Source of the DNA: Streptomyces sp. Alt3
GTDB taxonomy: Bacteria; Actinomycetota; Actinomycetes; Streptomycetales; Streptomycetaceae
Direction: 5' to 3'
Length of the DNA stretch: 64,000 nt
NCBI RefSeq assembly: GCF_030719215.1
Contig: NZ_CP120983.1
Location: forward strand, 2,976,001-3,040,000
The translations under genes and the position numbers were made by a program. Positions 1 through 7,053 of the stretch are shown here, piece by piece. The stretch's first letter is position 1. Each line of letters starts with the position of its first letter. The notes beneath the pieces are model-generated. The model did not search any database. It was not told the DNA's origin and was given only the letters and a program-made list of their open reading frames with translations.

Positions 1-1
1 G

Positions 2-274
2 TTCCGGGGGATCACGGTGCCGCTGCTCCGGCCCACGCTGCTCTACGCCACCGTGATCACGACCATCGGCTACCTCAACGTCTTCGAGGAACCGTTCGTG
101 ATGACGCAGGGCGGCCCCTCCGACTCCACGCTCACCGTGTCGCTGAACATGTACCGCGAGGGCTTCAACTTCTTCCACATGGGCTACGCGAGCGCCATGG
201 CGTACGTCCTGTTCGTGGTGATCATGGGCATCACGGTGCTGCAGCTCCGACTGCTGAAGGACAACACCAAATGA
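2..274 (+). CDS. carbohydrate ABC transporter permease, MalF-type (3' end only)
   Basis: C-terminal part of a binding-protein-dependent sugar importer permease; the gene begins before the window and the reading frame is open from base 2. The visible start, FRGITVPLLRPTLLYATVI, is the stretch that follows the cytoplasmic EAA loop in MalF-like permeases, and the late motif EPFVMTQGGPSDSTLTVSLN is the usual one in this family. A final membrane helix (YASAMAYVLFVVIMGITVLQLRLL) ends the protein. The stop codon overlaps the ATG of the next permease gene (ATGA), so the two permeases are translationally coupled. The substrate cannot be read from this fragment; the GH1 and COG5368-family glycosidases downstream suggest a beta-glucoside or glucan oligosaccharide. 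Confidence 0.93.
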   Translation, partial: FRGITVPLLRPTLLYATVITTIGYLNVFEEPFVMTQGGPSDSTLTVSLNMYREGFNFFHMGYASAMAYVLFVVIMGITVLQLRLLKDNTK

Positions 275-1140
275 CCGTCGGCCGAGCACCCGCGCGTACG
301 GCGCCCACGGGCGCGCCCCGGAACCTGAGGCGTCCTCTGGTCCACGTCCTGCTCTCCCTGGGCCTGCTGATCATGTCGGCGCCCTTCCTCTGGATGGCGC
401 TCTCGTCGTTCAAGACGACGAGTGAGCTCTCGGCCAGTCCCCCGGTGTGGATCCCCACCGAGTGGACCCTGGCGAACTTCCGGGAGCTGCTGGACAAGCT
501 GGACCTGCCGCTCTACTTCATGAACTCCGTGATCGTGGCGGTGCTGGTCACCGTCTCGAACCTGGTGTTCTGCTCGATGCTCGGCTACGCCCTGGCCAAG
601 CTGAGGTTCACAGGCCGCGACAAGATCTTCGGTGTGGTCCTCGGTGCCCTGATGGTGCCCGGGAACCTGATGCTGCTGCCGCTGTTCGTGCTGATGAGCA
701 AGCTGAAGCTGATCGACTCGTACGCCGGTCTGGTGCTGCCCTTCGCGGCCGGGGCGTTCGGCGTGTTCCTGATGCGGCAGTTCATGCAGTCGATCCCGGA
801 CGAGCTGCTGGAGGCCGCCCGGATGGACGGCGCCGGTGAGTGGTACATCTTCTGGCGGATCGTCATGCCGCTGGTCAAGCCCGCTCTCGCGACGCTCTCG
901 ATCTTCACGTTCCTCGGTTCCTGGAACAACTTCGTCTGGCCGCTGATCGCGACCAACGATCCGGACAAGTACACGCTGCCGGTCGCCCTGGCCACGTTCG
1001 CCACCGACCCCAACAAGGCCGGCGGCTCCAACGGCATGCTGATGGCCGGGGCGTTCCTGGTCGTGCTCCCGGTGCTGATCCTCTTCATCGCCCTGCAGCG
1101 GCACTTCACCCAGGGCATCGCCACGGCGGGCATGAAGTAG
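271..1140 (+). CDS. carbohydrate ABC transporter permease, MalG-type
   Basis: Second inner-membrane permease of the sugar importer, 289 aa, a normal size for MalG/CebG-type proteins. About six membrane helices are visible, the first near residues 24-44. The EAA loop that docks the ATPase is clear at about residues 181-206 (EAARMDGAGEWYIFWRIVMP). The start ATG overlaps the stop of the MalF-type gene by four bases. No ATPase gene is present here, which fits Streptomyces sugar importers that share the general ATPase MsiK encoded elsewhere. The next gene is a GH1 glycosidase 76 bp downstream on the same strand, so import and intracellular hydrolysis are probably co-expressed. No CebR-type operator was seen nearby. 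Confidence 0.95.
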   Translation: MTVGRAPARTAPTGAPRNLRRPLVHVLLSLGLLIMSAPFLWMALSSFKTTSELSASPPVWIPTEWTLANFRELLDKLDLPLYFMNSVIVAVLVTVSNLVFCSMLGYALAKLRFTGRDKIFGVVLGALMVPGNLMLLPLFVLMSKLKLIDSYAGLVLPFAAGAFGVFLMRQFMQSIPDELLEAARMDGAGEWYIFWRIVMPLVKPALATLSIFTFLGSWNNFVWPLIATNDPDKYTLPVALATFATDPNKAGGSNGMLMAGAFLVVLPVLILFIALQRHFTQGIATAGMK

Positions 1141-1216
1141 CCCGCCGCACGTACGCACACGAGGCCGCACCCCACCTCGCGGCCGCGCCCCTTCACGCAC
1201 AGAAAGACACTCCGCG

Positions 1217-2419
1217 ATGACGCACGCCCCCGTCCCGTTCCCCGAAGGCTTCCTGTGGGGGGCCTCCACGGCCGCCCACCAGATCGAGGGCAACAACACC
1301 AACAGCGACTGGTGGGTCAAGGAGCACTCCACCGGCACCCACATCCAGGAGCCCAGCCTGGACGCCTGCGACAGCTACCACCGCTGGCCCGAGGACATGG
1401 ACCTGCTGGCGTCCCTCGGCTTCACCGACTACCGCTTCTCGGTCGAGTGGGCGCGGATCGAGCCCGCCGAGGGACAGTTCTCCCGTGCGGAGCTCGCCCA
1501 CTACCGCCGCATGGTCGAGGGCGCGATCGCCCGCGGCCTGCGCCCGATGGTGACCCTCCACCACTTCACGGTGCCGCAGTGGTTCGAGGCGCGCGGCGGC
1601 TGGACGGCCGACGGCGCCGTCGAGCTGTTCGCCCGGTACGTCGCCGCCTGCGCCCCGGTGATCTCCGAGGGTGTCGGCCACGTCTGCACCATCAACGAGC
1701 CGAACATGATCGCCGTGATGGCCGGCCAGGCGAAGCGCGGTGACATCGGCTTCCCGCCCGCCGGGCTGCCCACCCCGGACGACGAGACCACCGAGGCCGT
1801 CATCGCCGCGCACCACGCGGCGGTGACGGCGGTCAGGGCGCTCGACGCGGGGATCCAGGTCGGCTGGACGATCGCCAACCAGGTCTACCAGGCGCGTCCG
1901 GGCGCCGAGGACGTCACCGCCGCCTACCGCCACCCGCGCGAGGACGTCTTCATCGAGGCCGCGCGCGGCGACGACTGGATCGGCGTCCAGTCCTACACCC
2001 GTACGGAGATCGGCCCCGACGGCCCGGTGCCCGCGTCCGGTGACGTCGAGCGCACGCTGACGCAGTGGGAGTACTACCCGGCGGCCGTCGGGCACGCCCT
2101 GCGCCACACCGCCGAGGTCATCGGCGCCGACATGCCGCTGATCGTCACGGAGAACGGCATCGCCACCTCCGACGACTCCCGCCGCGCCGACTACTACGCG
2201 GGCGCGCTGAACGAGGTGGCCTCGGCGATCGAGGACGGGCTGAACGTCCAGGGCTACCTGGCGTGGAGCGCCCTGGACAACTACGAGTGGGGCTCGTTCG
2301 CCCCGACCTTCGGTCTGATCGGCGTGAACTGGGAGACGTTCGAGCGGACCGCGCGTCCCTCGGCGAAGTGGCTGGGCTCCCTCGGCCGCTCCCAGGAGCT
2401 GCCCCGCACCGCCGGCTGA
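1217..2419 (+). CDS. GH1 family beta-glucosidase
   Basis: Cytoplasmic retaining glycoside hydrolase, 400 aa, somewhat short for GH1 (usually 440-480) but with both catalytic blocks. The N-terminus FPEGFLWGASTAAHQIEG is the GH1 entry signature; the acid/base is E161 in TINEPN and the nucleophile E312 in IVTENG. The C-terminal segment with SALDNYEWGSFAPTFGLIGV lines the sugar site. No signal peptide, so it should act on sugars brought in by the ABC permeases just upstream. The ATG at 1217 follows a weak AGAAAG ribosome site. A strong hairpin follows the stop. The family covers beta-glucosidases, 6-phospho-beta-glucosidases and beta-galactosidases; ABC rather than PTS import favours a non-phosphorylated substrate. 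Confidence 0.93.
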   Translation: MTHAPVPFPEGFLWGASTAAHQIEGNNTNSDWWVKEHSTGTHIQEPSLDACDSYHRWPEDMDLLASLGFTDYRFSVEWARIEPAEGQFSRAELAHYRRMVEGAIARGLRPMVTLHHFTVPQWFEARGGWTADGAVELFARYVAACAPVISEGVGHVCTINEPNMIAVMAGQAKRGDIGFPPAGLPTPDDETTEAVIAAHHAAVTAVRALDAGIQVGWTIANQVYQARPGAEDVTAAYRHPREDVFIEAARGDDWIGVQSYTRTEIGPDGPVPASGDVERTLTQWEYYPAAVGHALRHTAEVIGADMPLIVTENGIATSDDSRRADYYAGALNEVASAIEDGLNVQGYLAWSALDNYEWGSFAPTFGLIGVNWETFERTARPSAKWLGSLGRSQELPRTAG

Positions 2420-2459
2420 GTCCGGCCCCAGGACCGGGACCCACCTGACGGGTCCCTCC

Positions 2460-2503
2460 GGTGCGGGAGCCGTCGCCACCTGACGGGCGACGGCTCCCGC
2501 ACC
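2460..2503 (+). terminator. hairpin terminator after the GH1 gene
   Basis: Perfect 18-bp inverted repeat (2460-2477 with 2486-2503) around an 8-nt loop, 40 bp after the GH1 stop. A smaller hairpin (GGACCC/GGGTCC) lies just before it. There is no U-tract, as is common in Streptomyces. Confidence 0.75.
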
Positions 2504-2571
2504 CTCCCGCCCGGACACGTCCGGGCCCCGTTCGCCATGGCAGTCGATGACTCTTCCCCGAGAGGTATCCG

Positions 2572-4038
2572 ATGGACCGTCGCACGTTTCTCACCGCTGC
2601 CGGGACCGGGGCCGCCGCCCTGTCCCTCGGCGCCCTCACCGCTCCGCAGACCGTCGCGGCGCCCGCGGGCCCCGCCGACGCGGCACAGCTCCTGGCCTGG
2701 TTCCGTGACACCTACCGCTCGATCGAGGCGATGACGACCGGCTTCGGTCTCACCGCCGACAAGATCGACGTCAGCGGCTCCTCGCCCGTCGTCTCCCGTC
2801 AGACCTCGCCCACCAACATCGGCTGCGGCCTCTGGTCCGCGGTGGCCGCGGCGGGGCTCGGCGTGACGAGCGGGGCCACGATGCTCCGCACGCTGGAGCG
2901 GACCGTCTCCGCCGTGGAGAAGCTGGAGCGCCACCACGGCTTCTGGCTCAACTGGTACGACGCGCACGACGGGTCCGTGCTGAGCGAGTGGCCCGGCACC
3001 GGGGATCCCGTGCGCCCGTTCCTCTCCTCGGTGGACAACGCCTGGCTGGTCACCGGACTGCGGATCGCGGCCGACGCGGCGCCGTCGCTCCGCCCACGCA
3101 TCGGGCGGATCCTCTCCACCGCCGACTGGTCGTACTACTACACGCCGTACGACCCGTCCGACCCCGTGTCCGGCCCCGGACAGCTGCGCGGCGGTTTCTG
3201 GACCGACACCGGGGAGCCCACAGCCCATCACTACGGCGCACTCAACACCGAGCCCCGCATGGCCAGTTACCTCGGCATCGCGGACGGTTCGCTGCCGTCG
3301 GAGCACTACTGGCACCTGCTGCGCACGATGCTTCCCGAGCATGAGCAGGAGCAGCGCCCGCAGGGCGCGTACGCGGTGTCGGACGGCGTACGGGTCTGGC
3401 AGGGGCACTACACCCATGGCGGGCGGAAGATCGTCCCCACCTGGGGCGGCTCGATGTTCGAGGCGCTGATGGTGCCGCTGTTCGTCCCCGAGCAGGAGTG
3501 GTCACCGCGGTCCTGGGGCCTCAACCACCAACGCTACGTCCGCAGCCAGATCGAGCACGGGCTGCGGGAGGCGGAGTACGGCTACTGGGGCTTCTCCCCC
3601 GCGAACATCCCCGACGGGGGCTACCAGGAGTACGGCGTCGACGCCCTGGGCATGCAGGTCGACGGCTACGCGTCCAACACCGACCGCACCTACACCACGG
3701 ACGGCGCCCCGCTGCCGGACCCCTCGGCCTTCACCCACGGGGTGGTCACCCCGCACGCCTCGTTCCTCGCGCTGCCCTACGCACGCACGGAGGCGCTGGC
3801 CAACCTCCGCGCCCTGGACCGTGACTTCGGTGCCTACCACGAGGGCCTCGGCTTCCGGGACTCCGTCGACGTCGGCACCGGGCGCGTCAGCGACTTCATG
3901 CTGGCGCTCGACCAGGGCATGATCACCGCGGCGCTGGCCCAGGCCCTGCGGCCCGGTCTGCTGCAGCGACCGTTCCGGACGGATGGATTCCGTTCGCGGG
4001 TGCGCCCGCTGCTCGCCGCGGAACGCTTCAGCATCTGA
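2572..4038 (+). CDS. TAT-exported glucoamylase-family glycoside hydrolase (COG5368/PF10091, GH144-like)
   Basis: Secreted enzyme of 488 aa. A twin-arginine signal (MDRRTFLTAAGTGAAALSLG) ends near an AxA site around residue 30. The mature part has the block pattern of the COG5368 'glucoamylase' family: SSVDNAWLVTGL, TWGGSMFEALMVPLFVPE, GYWGFSPANIPDGGYQEYGV, then TPHASFLALPYARTEALANL and ALDQGMITAALAQAL. Characterised relatives include GH144 endo-beta-1,2-glucanases, so cleavage of an extracellular beta-glucan is a reasonable proposal; the exact linkage is inference. It follows sugar permeases and a GH1 beta-glucosidase, which together would make an export-cleave-import-hydrolyse route. The intervening terminator suggests it has its own promoter. 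ATG 2572 follows a GAGAGG ribosome site. Confidence 0.82.
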   Translation: MDRRTFLTAAGTGAAALSLGALTAPQTVAAPAGPADAAQLLAWFRDTYRSIEAMTTGFGLTADKIDVSGSSPVVSRQTSPTNIGCGLWSAVAAAGLGVTSGATMLRTLERTVSAVEKLERHHGFWLNWYDAHDGSVLSEWPGTGDPVRPFLSSVDNAWLVTGLRIAADAAPSLRPRIGRILSTADWSYYYTPYDPSDPVSGPGQLRGGFWTDTGEPTAHHYGALNTEPRMASYLGIADGSLPSEHYWHLLRTMLPEHEQEQRPQGAYAVSDGVRVWQGHYTHGGRKIVPTWGGSMFEALMVPLFVPEQEWSPRSWGLNHQRYVRSQIEHGLREAEYGYWGFSPANIPDGGYQEYGVDALGMQVDGYASNTDRTYTTDGAPLPDPSAFTHGVVTPHASFLALPYARTEALANLRALDRDFGAYHEGLGFRDSVDVGTGRVSDFMLALDQGMITAALAQALRPGLLQRPFRTDGFRSRVRPLLAAERFSI

Positions 4039-4044
4039 GCCACC

Positions 4045-4081
4045 CGGGGCCGCCCCCGGGCCGGGGACCCGGGCGGCCCCG
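4045..4081 (+). terminator. GC-rich hairpin after the glycoside hydrolase gene
   Basis: 11-bp inverted repeat (4045-4055 with 4071-4081), 15-nt loop, beginning 7 bp after the stop at 4038. More G/C palindromic sequence follows up to about 4125. Confidence 0.6.
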
Positions 4082-4141
4082 CCTGCCGGGGCGGCCCCCG
4101 CCGGGTCGCGGGGGCCCGGGGGCGGACATAGCCTCCCAGAT

Positions 4142-6244
4142 GTGACGCCGCCTGCGAGCAGCCCCGGGACGTCCCGGCTTCCGATAGCCGGCAGGATCCT
4201 CGTCGCCGTCCTGACGGCGACGCTCTGGACGGTCCTGCCGGGCGCCCCGGACGCACGCGCCACGGATCCCGTCCTCCTCTCCCGCGAGGGTCAGATCACC
4301 GACAAGGTGGGAGCGCTCGGCGACCGGGAACCACAGGTCGAGGCCACTCTCGACCGTTTGTTCGAAACCCAGCGGGTGCAGCTGTTCGTGGCGTACGTCC
4401 GTGACTTCTCCGGCCGTGACGCCCGGTCCTGGGCCGACGAGACCGCGGACCGCAACGGCCTCGGCCAGGACGACGTGCTGCTGGCCGTGGCCACCCACGA
4501 CCGGCAGTACGCGTACTCCGCCGACCAGGGGTCGCGTCTCACCGACGCCGAGCTCCGGGACGTGGCGAACACGGCGGTCGAGCCGGCCCTCCGGCAGAAC
4601 GACTGGGCGGGGGCCGCGATCGGCGCCGCCGACGGGTACGCCGCGGTGCTCGCCGGCGACCCCGTCACAGCCCCCGCCATCACCCCGGGCGCCGCGGATC
4701 CCGGGGGCGGCTCCTCCGGCTCCGGAGCCTCGGCGAACCTGATCGTGCCCCTGGCCGTCCTCGTCGTCGCGCTGGCCGTCGCCGCCTTCGCCTTCAGCCG
4801 GCGCAGACGGCGTACGAGCACCCGGACGACGCCCGCGGCCGGCGGCTGGGGCGGGGCCGGGACGGCGGGCGCGCCGCAGGTCCCGCTGCCGGAGCTCGAC
4901 GCGCGGGCGAAGGAGGACCTGGTCGACACGGACGACGCCGTGCGCACCAGCGACGAGGAGCTCGGCTTCGCCACGGCCCAGTTCGGTGAGGAGGCCGCCG
5001 CCCCCTTCGCCGAGGCCGTCCGGCACGCCAGGTCGGAGCTGACCGCGGCCTTCCGGCTGAGGCAGCAGCTGGACGACGCCTTCCCCGAGGACGACGCGAC
5101 GCGCCGCCGCATGCTCGACGAGATCATCAGCCGCTGCGCCGCCGCCAACGGGCGGCTGGACGCCGTGTCCGAGGACTTCGACCGGCTGCGCGCCCTCGAA
5201 CAGAACGCCCCGCAGGCCGTGGCCGGGGCCGAGACCGCGTTCCGCGATCTGGCCGCACGCGTCTCCGCCTCGGAGACGGCCCTCGGTGCGATGCGGGAGA
5301 GGTACGCCGAGTCGGCGGCGGCCCCGGCGGCCGACGACATCGAGCAGGCGAAGGACCGCCTCGCCTTCGCCACCACCACCCTCGGCGAGGCGCGTGGGGC
5401 CGTGGACGGCGGGGACGACGCCCGGGCCGCGGTGTACGTCCGTGCCGCCGAAGGAGCGATCAAGCAGGTGTCCACCCTCGTGGACGGCGTCGACCGGCGT
5501 GCCGGGGAGCTGGCCGAGGCCGCGGAGAGGCTGCCGGGCGCGCTCACCGCGGCCGAGACGGATCTGGCCGACGCCGGAGGGCTGCTCGACGGCACCCCGG
5601 AGGGGGTGCCGACCGCGGAACTGCGAGGCCGGGTCGCCCGCGCCGAGGCGGTGGTCCGCGAGGTGCGGGGCGAGCTCGGCGCCGGACCGTACGACCCCGT
5701 CGACGCGCTGCGCAGGGTCGAGGAGGCCGACGCGGCGCTGGACGAGGCGCTGGCCGGAGCCCGCGAGCAGGAGCGGGGCGGCCTGCGGGCGCGTTCGCTG
5801 CTGGACCAGGCGATGCTCACCGCCCGGTCGTCGATCGGCGCCGCGGCCGACTACGTCACCACCCACCGGGGTGCGGTCGGCAGCCAGGCGCGGACCCGCC
5901 TCGCCGAGGCACAGCGCAGGTGGGAGCGGGCCGGTGAGCTGTCGGCGGCGGACGACCCGCGGGGCGCCCTGGCCGAGGCGCGGCAGGCGGACACGCTGGC
6001 CGCGCAGGCACGGAGCCTGGCCGAGCAGGACGTACGCGGCTACCACGACCGGGACGGCTTCGGCGGTCCGCGCGGAGGGGGCGGGGCGGGCGGCGCCGTG
6101 CTGGGCGGCATCCTCCTCGGCGGGCTGCTCGGCGGCGGACGGGGAGGCGGTTTCGGCGGCGGATTCGGTGGTTCCGGCGGCGGTCCGGGCAGCTTCGGCG
6201 GCGGGGGGACCCGCGGTCGGCGCGGTGGGGGCGGCCGCTTCTGA
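4142..6244 (+). CDS. TPM domain membrane protein with coiled-coil and Gly-rich tail
   Basis: About 700 aa. A signal peptide at the N-terminus (ILVAVLTATLWTVLPGAPDARA) precedes a TPM domain (about residues 45-175: REPQVEATLDRLFETQRVQL, then DDVLLAVATHDRQYAYS), a low-complexity Gly/Ser linker, one membrane helix (LIVPLAVLVVALAVAAFAF, about 200-218) and an RRRRR stop-transfer. A long alpha-helical, Ala/Glu-rich cytoplasmic region (about 250-610) follows, then a tail of GG/FGG repeats. GTG 4142 is chosen because a TAGCCT -10 box lies 7 nt before it; an earlier in-frame start would overlap the preceding gene. PspA follows 63 bp later. TPM proteins are linked to membrane quality control or photosystem repair; the function here is inferred only as membrane maintenance with PspA. 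Confidence 0.85.
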   Translation: MTPPASSPGTSRLPIAGRILVAVLTATLWTVLPGAPDARATDPVLLSREGQITDKVGALGDREPQVEATLDRLFETQRVQLFVAYVRDFSGRDARSWADETADRNGLGQDDVLLAVATHDRQYAYSADQGSRLTDAELRDVANTAVEPALRQNDWAGAAIGAADGYAAVLAGDPVTAPAITPGAADPGGGSSGSGASANLIVPLAVLVVALAVAAFAFSRRRRRTSTRTTPAAGGWGGAGTAGAPQVPLPELDARAKEDLVDTDDAVRTSDEELGFATAQFGEEAAAPFAEAVRHARSELTAAFRLRQQLDDAFPEDDATRRRMLDEIISRCAAANGRLDAVSEDFDRLRALEQNAPQAVAGAETAFRDLAARVSASETALGAMRERYAESAAAPAADDIEQAKDRLAFATTTLGEARGAVDGGDDARAAVYVRAAEGAIKQVSTLVDGVDRRAGELAEAAERLPGALTAAETDLADAGGLLDGTPEGVPTAELRGRVARAEAVVREVRGELGAGPYDPVDALRRVEEADAALDEALAGAREQERGGLRARSLLDQAMLTARSSIGAAADYVTTHRGAVGSQARTRLAEAQRRWERAGELSAADDPRGALAEARQADTLAAQARSLAEQDVRGYHDRDGFGGPRGGGGAGGAVLGGILLGGLLGGGRGGGFGGGFGGSGGGPGSFGGGGTRGRRGGGGRF

Positions 6245-6307
6245 CAGCGACCCGGGCTCGGCGACACGGGCTTTCCCACGACGAGATCTCGTACAAGGAG
6301 AGGTGCC

Positions 6308-7021
6308 ATGACCAAGCAGACCGTTCTCGGCCGCGTCACCCAGCTGGCACGGGCCAACATCAACGCCCTGATCGACCAGGCGGAGGACCCGCAGAAGATG
6401 CTGGACCAGCTGATCCGCGACTACACGAACAACATCGCGGAGGCCGAGCAGGCGGTGGCCGCCACCATCGGCAACCTCCGGCTGCTGGAGGAGGACCACC
6501 GGGAGGACGTCGACGCGGCCAGGGAATGGGGCCGGAAGGCACTCGCCGCCAGCCGGAAGGCCGACGAGCTGCGGGCCGCGGGGTCGGGCGCGGACGCCGA
6601 CACGTTCGACAACCTCGCCAAGGTCGCGCTGGGACGGCAGCTCCGGTCAGAGCAGGAGGCGAAGACCGCCGAGCCGACGATCGCCTCGCAGACGGTGGTG
6701 GTGGACAAGCTGAAGTCCGGCCTCGACCAGATGAGGAACAAGCTGACGCAGCTGAAGTCCAAGCGCGACGAACTGGTCGCGCGCGCCGCCTCCGCCCGGG
6801 CGCAGAACCGCATGACGGACGCCGTCAGGAGCATCGACGTCATGGACCCGACGAGCGAACTCGGCCGCTTCGAGGACAAGGTGCGGCGCGAGGAGGCGAG
6901 GGCGGTGGGGGCACAGGAACTCGCCGCGTCGTCCCTGGACGCCCAGTTCGAACAGCTGGACAGCCTCGGGGACAGTGCGGAGATCGAGGCCCGGCTCGCC
7001 GCCCTGAAGTCCGCCTCGTGA
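6308..7021 (+). CDS. PspA/IM30 family membrane-stress protein
   Basis: 237 aa, almost entirely heptad-rich alpha helix, as in PspA/Vipp1 proteins that bind the inner leaflet and protect membranes under stress. The N-terminal segment KQTVLGRVTQLARANINALI is the amphipathic membrane-binding helix, followed by QAEDPQKMLDQLIRDYTNNI, a PspA hallmark. An AAGGAGAGG ribosome site precedes ATG 6308. It lies 63 bp downstream of the TPM gene on the same strand, and TPM/PspA pairing is common in actinobacteria. No PspF/PspC genes are nearby. Confidence 0.93.
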   Translation: MTKQTVLGRVTQLARANINALIDQAEDPQKMLDQLIRDYTNNIAEAEQAVAATIGNLRLLEEDHREDVDAAREWGRKALAASRKADELRAAGSGADADTFDNLAKVALGRQLRSEQEAKTAEPTIASQTVVVDKLKSGLDQMRNKLTQLKSKRDELVARAASARAQNRMTDAVRSIDVMDPTSELGRFEDKVRREEARAVGAQELAASSLDAQFEQLDSLGDSAEIEARLAALKSAS

Positions 7022-7053
7022 CCGGTGGGCGGGCCGTGCCCTTCCGTGAGACG

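Noticed and set aside
184..1344. Long minus-strand open frames opposite the sugar permease, GH1, ychF, glpX and other genes
   Set aside because: They are mirror frames of high-GC genes: Arg/Pro/Gly/His-rich, no family blocks, and each is covered by a real gene on the other strand.
3983..4141. N-terminal extension of the TPM protein from 3983
   Set aside because: It would overlap the preceding gene by 56 bp, is Pro/Gly/Arg low-complexity, and the signal peptide plus the -10 box place the start at 4142.
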